From Bradysia coprophila (taxonomy: Eukaryota; Arthropoda; Insecta; Diptera; Sciaridae), in contig NW_023503325.1 in the NCBI RefSeq assembly GCF_014529535.1, positions 514,261 through 578,260 of the forward strand: a DNA stretch of 64,000 nucleotides, in the 5' to 3' direction. This document shows positions 53,575-64,000 of the stretch, piece after piece; the first letter of the stretch is position 1, and each line of letters begins with the position of its first letter. Position numbers and translations under genes: made by a program. The notes below the pieces were generated by a model that was not told the origin of the DNA, did no database searches, and saw nothing but the letters and a program-made list of their open reading frames with translations.

Positions 53575-55804
53575 GATACTTCCCCCTTTGAAGAAATTTT
53601 GTTGGTCCAAGTCGATCGTCTGTGTCACGTGGATTTGGGACGAGATTTCACAGCAGGACCATAACTTGTGTTTGGATAGGGATTTGATGTGGTGGATTGG
53701 TTGGAGCCACGGATGTTCGGGTTTGAGTGATTTCTGAAGTCGCTTGCTTGTCGAGTTGTGTGTCCAAAACCATTTGAATGTTGGTAACCGGTGTATGACG
53801 TGAGGTACTTTGAAAATTTTGAATCTGTTTCATAGCGGTAGGATCCATAAGGTTACCTAATAGCTGTGAAAACAGTTGGTTTTTCGAAAGTTTTGTTACT
53901 TTGAAATTTTGTGTCTTGATTAGATTGGTGACAATCTAATAAGATTTGATTCGAGAATTCATTATATCGAATTTTGGATCTGTTTAAATTTGGGTTTAAT
54001 TTTGAAACAGATTATCTCGAAAATGATTTTATTTCGGATGAAGATGAATTTTCTCCGATGTTGGAAGATTGGTTATGTTTCCAACTCTTTATTTAATTTC
54101 AAATTAATTCAGATTAAGAGATCGTACAACCTCATAATTTCGTGAAATGACATTGTCCACGGCTTTACCCGGAAAATGACAAGATGTCATTCATTTAACT
54201 GCTATTTTTACAGTTTTTAATGGGCGAAAAATGAAGTGTTGTTGTCTTAAGTCTGATAGACGGTGTTTGGTGCTTGTCTCATTCTACGTGGAATGTTATT
54301 TGAATATATGACAGCACGAAACATTCCGGAATAATTTTAATTTTTTAAATTTTATTCCAATTGTTGTGGAGCTTTTTTACTGCCATTTAATTTGCAGGAA
54401 TACGCACTGCACGAAATGTACTTATATTAGATGGTTATAGCTGTCTGTGGTAGCAGACTTTAGGCAGTATAATTGTCATGTACATTTCGACTGATATTAT
54501 ATATGTGACTCATTGAACGGTTGTATGTACGTTTGTACGATTCTACGGTCAATGAGTTTTAACCTATTGGCGCCGGTTTAGTGGTTTAATATCAGATTTT
54601 GTAATTTATGTCATTCGTGAACTTGAATTTGTTGTGTGTCAATTCAAGGGTGTTGAATTTATACACGATGACTTTTTATTCTTTACGTTCTATGATGGTA
54701 AGAACTTGTGAAACTAGTTTACATGGAAAAAGGATGTGTTATCGCACAATGGATAACTCATTGGATCAATTTTCATGTATCAAGTATTTTCGATTACAAC
54801 TTTAAGAAACAAAAAGTTTCAATCCTCGACACGCTTCGGTTTTGCTTAAACGGTTCCGTCGTTTATGAGTTAATCACGAAAGATTATTCTCAAGACGGAT
54901 AGGCGTAGAGCTTAATTTTCGAAACGCTGAGCCGGGTGATTGGACTAATTTAGAATTAGCGATTGTTGCAAATCGTTCTATAATTGTAATGAGGGAATAC
55001 TTGATTCTTTGGTGTTTGTCAGAAGAATTTTTTGGATGTTTTTTTCCGAAAAATTGTTTTTAATTTTGAAGTGTTGAATTATTCTTTGAAACTTTTTTTA
55101 GAGTTTTGTACGAGAAACGAAAAGACCTTATCTTTTTCATAGTGATGCAACGCACCCATTTTGAGGTGGACATCCCAACCGCGTAATCGAGGTTGGTGGA
55201 AAGTGTCGTTGATAAGTTTCGATGTATCGTTTTTCGTGAATAATTCTCAGGAAATGGTTTCCTCTGATCAAACTATTTAGTTTCACTAAACGTTGATTTA
55301 TAATTTTTATGAAATTGGTTGTTTAACCATATTTCTAGGCCAAAAAATTTTATTTTTGGTTGACTGTAGTTCTTGTAACTAGATGTTATAGTTACGGTAG
55401 TTTGTCGACAATATTTTAGCCAAAATATTTGTGCTAAAACTAAGTCTTAAATCTAAATTTACTTTTTGAGCTTAACTAGTGGCGTAACCTAGTTTTTATG
55501 CTTAAAAGTACAATTTGTTATTAAATTTTGAATTGGTTTTCATAATTGAAAAACACAATTTTAGAATGTTGTCGACCGAAGTATAGATCTTATAACTTCG
55601 TTATATTTTGACGACTGTAGTGCTCGTGTGGGCATTCTTATTTATTGTTGTTACAGTCCACTGAACGTTTGTTACGGACAGTGCAAATTGGTTTATTGTG
55701 CCAATTTGGTCTTTAATTTTTGATTTCATTGCTATTTATAGCTGAAATTATTAGACTTTGTTCAGAGGTATTTTAACGTGAACTTGAGTCGGGGTCACCA
55801 ATTA

Positions 55805-55997
55805 TATGGGAGCTAATCTCAACCATATAGAAAGTCTACAGTCAACTAATACAGATCTACTAATGAAACTCAGTAGATGTGTCTTCGGCCAAGGCCGGGA
55901 ATATTATGATTTATTGACGCATTGTACATGGTATATATAGGCTGGATCACAGGCTACTTGATGCTTGACAATTCAATGGCAAACTGTGATCACCACA
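55805..55997 (-). repeat. 5' LTR
   Basis: Near-identical to the other LTR; followed on the minus strand, after three bases, by the primer-binding-site-like sequence. Confidence 0.85.
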
Positions 55998-56376
55998 ACA
56001 CAATTAAAACCTTTAGTTACATTCCAAAATAAATTATTTCTGTTTATAACTGAAGAATGAATTGTTCGGTACTGTCGATAAATTCTCCATACAAATCCGC
56101 AGTTTATCATAACGGATAACCTATAAGTAAATGATAAAACTGATTTCGCAATCAATAGTGAATAATACGATGCAATGTCTATACATTCTCCATCAATCGC
56201 GTTCTAAGTTATTACGCTAAGCTCTCTGTCTAAATGCAATTTATCTATTGATTGTGATTGATTGTTCGATTGAGCTTTCGTGATATTCAATGTTTGCTAT
56301 CAGTTGATTCATGTTCCATCGCATTTTCAGTTCTGAAATTGACTTCGTACGCTAGACAAGTTTCCCATCGTTAAAA

Positions 56377-58361
56377 ATGAAACATTTAACGTTGATAGTC
56401 TTATCACTTTTCCTGACCGGCTGTTGGTCATATCAAGTAATCGGAGAGTTGAGAAAGCAAATTAACGATGGAGTCATCCTCGGACGCTACATGACATCCC
56501 AAACTGGACGTCAAATTAGCGGATTTATTGGGATTCCGTTCGCCAGTCCACCGGTCGGCAATCTACGCTTTCGAGCACCACAAAGAGTAGCACCATGGAA
56601 CGGGACTCTTTTAACACAAAACCAGCGATCGAAATGTCCTCAAATTGATGCGTTAAGGGGTTCCACTGTTGTGGAAGGCAACGAAGATTGTTTGTACGTA
56701 AACGTTTATGTACCGGAAACTGCTGGTAATACCAGACTAGACGTCGTTGTATGGATTCATGGAGGGGTTGTTCTAGAGAAGACACGAATGGAACACATTT
56801 GAAAATTTACGTTCATATCGTCTTCTAGGGTTTCACTTTGGGTGACAGTGGTCCAAACACTTACGGACCAGATTATTTACTCGAGCATGATATTATCCTT
56901 GTAGCTGGTAATTATCGTCTCGGTGCACTTGGATTTCTATCGACTGAAGATCGCAACAGTCCTGGAAATTTTGGACTAAAAGATCAGGCCTTCCTGCTGC
57001 AATGGGTGCAAGATAACATTGAACATTTCGGTGGAAATAAGGATTCCGTCACAATATGGGGAGGTAGCTTAAACACAATCATTAAATGTCCCAATCGAAC
57101 CTGAACTCTACTTTCTCGTAAAAAAAATCAGAATCAGCCGGTGCAGCTTCCGTTGCTTATCAAATGATTTCACCGTTATCACAAGGACTTTTTCACAGAG
57201 GCATTTCAAATAGTGGAGGATTAGTTGGGCCTGCACGACCAGATGTTGGTAGAGCACGCGCAACGTCGTTGGCTCAGCTAATGAGCTGTCCTGTACTTGA
57301 CGATACTTCCGCAATCGTCGAATGTTTACGACAAGTGTCACCAGAAGACATGATTTACTCAGGTGTCTCTTTTCCAATCGTAGTAGAATCTTTCGAATCT
57401 GATGAGCCGGCATTCATTGATCAACGCAACTATAACAATCGTTTTTCCGATTTTGCTGCCATTCCATGGTTGGTAGGAATGAATAGTGAGGAAAGTCTGT
57501 TGAGTTTGGGCGGTGAGAAGAGGAACAATTTGCTTTTGACGAATCATTAAATTGTTGTTGTTTTTTGAAGCGGTTGTGGAAAACGATGCAGCCCTGAGCG
57601 TGTTACTAAGTGACTGGGATTCAAGACTTCCAGCCACATTCGGTTATAGCCATTTGGATGAAGACTCACGTGTCAATATAACAAGACGTATAAACGAATT
57701 CTATTTCGGGAATGAGGCCACGCCAACCCTACAAATGGATAGGCAACAGCTCATGAATGTAAGCGGAAAAGTCTTCAAATCATATTACTGGTACTAAAAA
57801 ATGCTAAGTAGTTGTTCACAGACACATATCTAACATTCGTTGATTCGGTTCGGCAACGAGTTCAAGATATTCGCCATAGCAGTACGTATCTGTACTTGTT
57901 CACCCACAAAGGGACAGCTAGCTTCAGTAGAACAACACGATATCAAGGAACTTCACACGCTGATGACCTAATTCCACTGTTCCCACTCCGAAAGACTGTT
58001 TTTTACAGTTCGATCCCTACCAATGAAGACAGAGAACTGATTGAAGTCATGCCTCTTTTGTGGACGAACTTTGCTAAATTCGGGTAACCAATCTGCAGAC
58101 GAATAAAAATGGATGCGTCGCACTACAGTTTTATTTACTTTCAGAAATCCTACGCCCGTTGACGGAACAACCACTCCGAATTGGCCACCAGTGACCAGCA
58201 GTTCTTTTGCATCCATGCAGTACATGCAAATTGGAAATGAAAATGGACGTTTGGATAATGAAGTGCTGACAGTAAAAACAGATTACAATTCGGCTCGAGC
58301 CGAATTTTGGATGAGTATTCGAGAAGATTACAATCTTAATTCGTGGCTTCTTGTAGCTTGA
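56377..58361 (+). CDS. secreted type-B carboxylesterase 1
   Basis: Six exons: 56377-56766, 56829-57063, 57132-57512, 57571-57758, 57812-58083 and 58145-58361; 560 residues, normal for the family. The donors are GTTGTT, GTAGCT, GTGAGA, GTAAGC and GTAACC; the acceptor before exon 5 (AAGTAG) lacks a good pyrimidine tract. A signal peptide is present (MKHLTLIVLSLFLTGCWS). Alpha/beta-hydrolase motifs: PVGNLRFRAP, EDCLYVNVYVP, the oxyanion loop HGGGF across the first junction, and catalytic S210 in GESAG, E329 in NSEES and H447 in GTSHADD. It should hydrolyse carboxylic esters outside the cell. The substrate is unknown: the GESAG elbow is unlike the GQSAG of classical juvenile hormone esterases. 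A poly(A) signal is at 58417-58422. Confidence 0.92.
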
Positions 58362-58439
58362 ACGTAAAAGCTCCTTGATTGTTCGGCACATTTTGTGAAT
58401 TTTTTGTGTTTTTGAAATAAAATACGTTCAGCTTATGTA

Positions 58440-60107
58440 AATAAATAGCCAGCCGGCTGAAACGTTTTTATCGACTATTCCATAAAACTTTTGATAATAT
58501 TAGGGTGTGTTCGGGACTTAACCTACCTGGCCCGTTTCTCTTTTATATACTCATTGAAGAGTATAACATCTGTATATATAGAAATTCAGTTAAAACAATG
58601 CTCTGATCTGATACATCTCGCAATGAGAATGGACTTTTTTTACCTGTCGTCTTAAGAAAGACGCACAGGGGTTTAGAGGGTCTACGGATTATCTGTGTAA
58701 GAAAAGAAATTTCGTCCATGGATCCACCGTTCACTCAGAGTCTCAGCGTCAGTTTTTCACCATATTCAAGACTTCAACCGAGCTAAACAGAACAATAAAA
58801 ACCACGACAGAAGGGTCATATTCTAAGTCCAAGTACAGTCAAATCCGCGTAAAAACGCAAGAGCGCGATAAATCTCGATGTGTTTGGGACTAAACCTACC
58901 TTGCTCTCGGTGTGTATGGGACTAAACCTACCTTGCCCGTTTCAACAAACTTCAAACTTTTAAGATCCAGCATTCGTTTAAAGTTTGTTGATCCGCGGCG
59001 AAGTCTAAGTGAAAAATCATTTTTATTCCGAGTTTTGTAAAGGATTTTTCATGCCATGGGAAAAAAATTCAAAATTTTTCGCGTAATTTCGTCTTTTTGC
59101 ATGAAAAGTTGTACACGTATCTGTGGTGGACGGTTGATTCTAGGCACTTTCGCTTGTCGCCCGCACTTCATTCATGTAAATAAACTCTCATGTTTTCCCT
59201 AGTGATGTAATAAGTCACTTTCGATCATAAGGAGCTCAAAAGCAGGTAATCGACTTAATACATTGAAACCCGAAATTTTCATGTTTTTTCGGAACATTTT
59301 TCGGCGTAGTTCAGCGAAATTTCGTTGAGAAAAATCTGTAGAGCTTATTTTAGAGCAAATATCATGGAAGCTTATCTCATCTACTTGTGGACGCATTCAG
59401 AAAAATCTCAAGATGTTATAGAAGAAAAGCCAAAAACATTTCGGGCTATTTTGGTTTGAAGCTTTGTTAGTTTAATGGTACAGGACATGGATTGCTTCGT
59501 ATATGGAATACTTCGTCTGTATGAAATTTAATGCTCATAGCCGAATCAGACACGATGTTCCTTACAATTGTAACCATAGAATTGTAAGGTATTTTACTAA
59601 AAATCGGAAAAGTTAAATTTATCAACTGTGAACTCGCGTTATGAATCACTTCATTCGTCAATTCGCAATCGAGTCTCTCCTATCAATAAATTCTTATCAA
59701 TTCCCATTCCCAATGCCCAATCTTCAATTTTCCATCTTAAAACCTTTATGGTTACAAAACCCATGTTTCCGTGCGGCTTGGAAATTTTCTTGGCAATCAA
59801 AAAACCAAAAGATTGATGGTAAATTAGGCCTATCCTGGGAATGTTTATCGTACTGAACTGTTGACGAGAGGCTTTAGTTCTAAGCAAAATTAATCTTCGA
59901 AAAAGCAAACAACATGCAATGCTGACTCGACCCCTTCAATGTACACATATTTAATCATCATTCTAAGTGATAAATTAACTGAACACCTCAATCCATTAAA
60001 TTACCTTTTGATTGATCATTTTTCTGATACCGACAACTTCTTTCGATAAGCAATTTGTGCCGGTGATTCTCAGTTTTAATGTTTAGTATCAATCGTCAAC
60101 GAAAGAA
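58440..60107. other. intergenic DNA between the esterases
   Basis: It holds a direct repeat of GGGACTAAACCTACCTTG (58888 and 58918, with a weaker GGACTTAACCTACC at 58512), a foldback N fragment (about 58978-59045) and a foldback J fragment (59085-59175). The last 200 bases are the likely promoter of esterase 2. No gene. Confidence 0.45.
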
Positions 60108-62270
60108 ATGAATTTTCTGACAATATTTCTCCTCGCTGTTTCTGTGCAATTTTGCTTGTCTTTCGAAGACACAGAAGACTTAACGTTACACATTAACGAT
60201 GGAGAGATTCTCGGCCGGTACATGACATCCGAATCGGGTAGGGTCGTTAAGGCATTCATGGGAATCCCATTCGCTAGTCCGCCTGTGGGTAATTTACGCT
60301 TCAGAGCACCGCAAAGAGTTGAACCCTGGAACGTCACTCTTTTGACACAGAATGAACACCCGAAATGTCCGCAAATTGACACGTTCTTTGGTGGGGCAAC
60401 GCCTACCATCGAAGGCGAAGAAAACTGTTTGTTTTTGAATGTGTATGTGCCAGAAACGAGTACTGGTGAACCGTTAGATGTTCTTGTGTGGATTCATGGT
60501 GGAGTTAGTAACTTTGTAAATTGTCTTTGCGTTGAATTCCTTTTCACAACTTTGTTGGTCTTTAGGCCTTTGTCTTGGGTACAGCAGGAGTTTCATCTTA
60601 TGGACCTGATTATTTGCTGGATCATGACGTTATAGTGGTAGCTGGAAATTATCGACTTGGTATGCTAGGATTTCTATCCACCGAAGATAGAGTTAGTCCC
60701 GGCAATTTCGGATTAAAAGATCAGTCCTTTCTGCTACAGTGGGTGCAAGAGAACATCCACCACTTTGGCGGTAACAATGATTCAGTAACGATATGGGGAG
60801 GTATGCACGCTTCTGGCTGTTAATTTTATCACACACAAACGAAATCACAATACCTTACAGAATCGGCTGGTGGAGCGTCCGTTCATTATCAAATGATTTC
60901 CCCAATGTCTCGTGGCTTGTTCCACAAAGCAATATTGAACAGTGGTACCTTGAACAATGGTTGGTGTGATCCGGCACGAACTGGGGTAGCAAGGCGACAA
61001 GCATTCAATCTCGCAGAACATGTCGGTTGTCGGACAAATGATACAACCACCGAAGAAATTGTTGAATGTTTACGGGGCACATCGATACAGGATATTTTAA
61101 GTTATAGTGCGTCAGCTCCATTCCCGGTTGTTGAAAATTTCGAAGCTGACGAGATGGCATTCATTGGGGAACGGAATTTCGATGATCTTCACTCGAATTC
61201 AGTAGAAATACCAATGCTGCTTGGCATGAACACAGAGGAGGGACTGTTGAATATAGCCAGTAATGTTCACGCTCTACAAACGTATCACTCTGATGAGCTA
61301 ATTAGTTGTATTTTAAAGCACCCCTAAGTAACAGCTTGGTCCTCGACAATTTAATCACGACTTGGGATCAAACTTTAGCGAGTTCGTTTGGCTTTGGCCA
61401 TTTGAGTGGGAGTGAACAAGAAGCAGTGACGAACAAGCTTAACGCTTTCTATTTCGGAAGGGAAACAACCCCAACCAATCAACTGGACAGAAACCACCTA
61501 GTTGACGTAAGGAGATATTAGATTTACCCAAAACTCAAATTCATTCAGTCCGAGACCTACGTCACCGTTCGATATTTTTTCACTTTCAAACGAACTTTTT
61601 GACCGGAATTCTCTTTAGCTATTCACTGACGGCGGATTCATCGGAATTGTAGAAACTATTCGGCATCGGTTGAGCCATAGCAACCACAACCACACATACG
61701 TTTATCTTTACACTCAGAAAGGAACAGCCGGTTTTAGCGCAGCAACTGAATTCTTTGGAACATCGCACGCAGACGATTTAATTCCTCTTTTTCCGATGCG
61801 TAAGGTAGCATTTTACAGCACAATTCCATCGGAACATGACAGAGAACTTACCAGACTCATGACTTTGATGTGGACGAATTTCGTCAAAACTGGGTGTGTG
61901 AACTATAGCAGATAAACGTAGAAGTTCACCGACAGAATTCACGTTTACCTGTCTGTCTAACTAAAATTAATTATTATGAACATTGGGTTCCAGCAATCCC
62001 ACACCCGACAGTACAGCGACACCGATTTGGCCGCTAGCCACACATTTTCCTCTCGATTACATGCAAATCGGAAACGAAAACGGAAAGTTCGACAGTCAAA
62101 TATTACAACCGAGAGTGGATTATTATTCGCACAGGGCTAACTTTTGGATGGAACTGAGGGACGAGCATCGTATCAGTTCTTGGTTACATGATTCATCCAG
62201 CAGCGCTGGTCGTTACTCAGTATCACTGGTTGGACTACTGTTGACGATGATGTGCATGCATTTTGTATAA
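60108..62270 (+). CDS. type-B carboxylesterase 2, probably GPI-anchored
   Basis: Six exons: 60108-60503, 60566-60800, 60861-61259, 61319-61506, 61619-61893 and 61994-62270; 589 residues. Exons 2 and 4 have exactly the same lengths as in esterase 1 (235 and 188 nt) and all phases match. Signal peptide MNFLTIFLLAVSVQFCLS. Catalytic S212 in GESAG, E337 in NTEEG and H456 in GTSHADD. The oxyanion loop reads HGGAF rather than HGGGF. After the hydrolase core comes a Ser-rich stretch (DSSSSAG) and a terminal hydrophobic run (SLVGLLLTMMCMHFV) that ends the protein, the layout of a GPI-attachment signal as in acetylcholinesterase; esterase 1 lacks it. A poly(A) signal is at 62360-62365. The exon 4 acceptor and the GTTAGT donor of intron 1 are weak. 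Confidence 0.9.
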
Positions 62271-62399
62271 ATCTACAAATTTTGTGAAAACGTCTACGTG
62301 TAGCCATACAATTTTTGATTGAAGTAAGTTCTGTGTATTTATCTGTACGTTCGATGATAAATAAAAAGACAAAAATTACTTCAAAAAACATAAGACAAT

Positions 62400-64000
62400 C
62401 GGCAGTCTTCCTGAAAAATGGCTTTCGATTTATTTTTTAGTTCTGAATTCCCATTTCATTAACTTAAGTTAATGTCGTCTGCTTTAATACTACGCATGAA
62501 CGATCACGTGCATCGAAATCCTTGCAGTGGATCCTGTGTGGATATATCGTTGCGTCCGTGTGCAGGACGTTTGGAATCACTGAAAATACCCCCATCTGAA
62601 ATGCATACAAACATAGAGCTAAATTTAGAAAATTTTAAACAACAAACAGAGCACTTGCTCTTCCCAACCCACAATGGCGTTGAGTGAATTTAACGAAGAA
62701 AACAGAGCGGTTTCGACCTCGGGACTCAGTGGCAGTCTGAGGTCAGCGTGATCTAGCCATCATCACTTGTTTCCACTTGACCCTTCCCAATACAGCAGTA
62801 AAAACTGTCAAATGAACGTGTGTTCGAAAGTAAGCATTTAATCACTCTTTGGTCGAAAGTTCGGACACTGACGGAAAGCTACATTGAAAAATCGACGCAG
62901 GATGTAAAAACTCCGCTAAATTATTTTAGTCACGAAAATTTTGTAGCACCAAATGTTTTTGACGAAGTACAATTCCATTTGGCCACATCAAAAACCAGTC
63001 AAATCCAAACGATTTTCTTGTACGTGACATGAAATGCAGTCTTAGATGTCGAGGGGGTCTCTAATCGATCGATCAATTTATTTAGTGTCTAGCTAATACA
63101 GCCGAACATAGGCTAAAGTGCAGTCAATGATCATCGAAAATATATGACCAGTATTGTTATCACTTCTATCTATCAAAGTATTTGATATGTTGATTTCGAA
63201 TCTTGTACTTCATTTTTTTAAACATTTATTTTACTCTGTAATAGTACATTACGCCCGAAGTTCCAAATTTTTATTTTGACGAGTTGGGACGTTATGGCTC
63301 GACCCGAAGGGGAGCAATAAGCTTGTCATTATTTTTTGTCGTCGTTATCGATAACAGATGAATAGCCATATGTGACAGGTTAAAGAAAATAATTGTGGCA
63401 TAAAATCACAGGCATAATGCAAATCATAAACACTCAGTCGTCAAAGAATAAACAAACAAACAGTCACATAGCATGAATCACAGATAATCTCAAATTCAAA
63501 ATAAATCAAGGACATAGTCGTTAGAGCGCTATCCACTGTTCGAAACACACATCCGGTAGTTTACACAACGCTGAACGGAACTGCATACGTTGTAATGATG
63601 GATCGATCTTAAATCCATATTAAATAAACGTCGGGCAACATTAAATGGCGAGTCTGTTAGTTGTTGAGGCGATGGTAAAATGTGGTCTCTAGATGTTGAG
63701 GTAATGTCGAAAATAGTCTTTTGATGTTAACAATGAAATCTTTACATGTTTAGTTGAAATGCCGTCTTTACATTTAATGTTTAGATGTTGGATGTGGACA
63801 TAAAACGCAATATTTTGATGTTGGGGTAATGTGGACAGCAGCGTGATTTTGAAATTACACGAAAGAAGCAGATGAGGTGCGTTGGCCCCATTCATTGTAT
63901 GAGGCCGATTAACATTATCATTTCATTAACATGTTACAGACGGCTGACATCTTATAAAGCAAAAAGCGTGTTCAAAACAAATGAAGTAAAAGATTTCTGA
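62400..64000. other. 3' end of the window, no supported gene
   Basis: A 71-codon ATG frame at 62472-62687 is short and matches nothing I know. Degenerate GATGTTG(A/G)(G/T)GTAATGT repeats occur at 63660-63840. A TTTTTATTTTGACGA...GGCTCG hairpin-like block near 63270 resembles the cluster at 44.4 kb. Nothing else stands out. Confidence 0.4.

Larger units (their letters stand above)
53382..55997 (-). mobile_element. non-autonomous LTR retrotransposon (TRIM/LARD-like)
   Basis: Two 193-bp direct repeats at 53382-53574 and 55805-55997 differ by eye at a single site (an A/T in GGGAATATTATG versus GGGAATTTTATG). Read on the minus strand they begin TGTGG and end CATA. Just inside the minus-strand 5' LTR is a primer-binding-site-like TTGGTGACCCCGACTC (55786-55801). 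Before the 3' LTR is a purine tract CTTCAAAGGGGGAAGT (53577-53592). ACAC flanks both ends as a four-base target duplication. No gag or pol is preserved; the 2.2 kb interior has only short frames, such as a 66-codon Gln/Thr-rich one at 53648-53848. It must be mobilised by another element's proteins. Confidence 0.85.

Noticed and set aside
57821-57822. CAG at 57819-57821 as the acceptor of esterase 1 exon 5
   Set aside because: It gives a stop at once; the AG at 57810-57811 keeps frame and restores LFTD, as in esterase 2.

Overview
The window is AT-rich, gene-poor animal DNA with spliced genes carrying GT/AG introns. The gene set points to an insect: a clear Hairless orthologue (the arthropod Su(H) co-repressor), with UTP6, ARPC4, SEC23 and two tandem secreted esterases. 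Short introns, AT-rich intergenic DNA and a heavy load of small foldback elements fit a dipteran, perhaps a nematoceran such as a fungus gnat. The family-level guess is inference only.

Layout. 0.4-2.8 kb: a Penelope-like retroelement with an open RT plus GIY-YIG frame and hammerhead-ribozyme-like 3' sequence. 3.7-5.7 kb (+): UTP6, four exons. 6.0-6.3 kb (-): a short Sel1-repeat protein, convergent with UTP6. 7-9.5 kb: MITEs and a large foldback. 9.8-10.3 kb (-): ARPC4. 10.4-13 kb: dense MITEs. 13.1-20.1 kb (-): SEC23, eight coding exons, with a 4.2 kb last intron largely made of foldback elements. 20.2-25.1 kb: transposon debris. 25.2-38.3 kb (+): Hairless, four coding exons including a 29-nt last exon that encodes the CtBP-binding tail. 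38.8-47.3 kb: an intergenic stretch of foldbacks and low-complexity DNA. 48.0-50.4 kb (-): a gene for a signal-peptide-bearing, Arg/Asp-rich protein built of about 27 repeats of 16 residues with a hydrophobic C-terminal segment; I do not recognise its family. 53.4-56.0 kb (-): a young non-autonomous LTR retrotransposon (LTRs differ at one site by eye). 56.4-58.4 and 60.1-62.3 kb (+): two paralogous carboxylesterases with matching six-exon structures, the second with a GPI-anchor-like tail. 62.3-64 kb: nothing firm.

The genes do not form a functional cluster; apart from the esterase pair they are unrelated housekeeping or developmental genes. At least a dozen foldback/MITE families recur across the window, often nested. 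The most novel items are the Arg/Asp repeat protein, the esterase pair with an apparent duplicated promoter fragment and no gene at 53 kb, the near-identical LTR pair, and the nested palindromes. All exon borders were read by eye from frame, splice consensus and recalled family sequences; none was tested by alignment or RNA.
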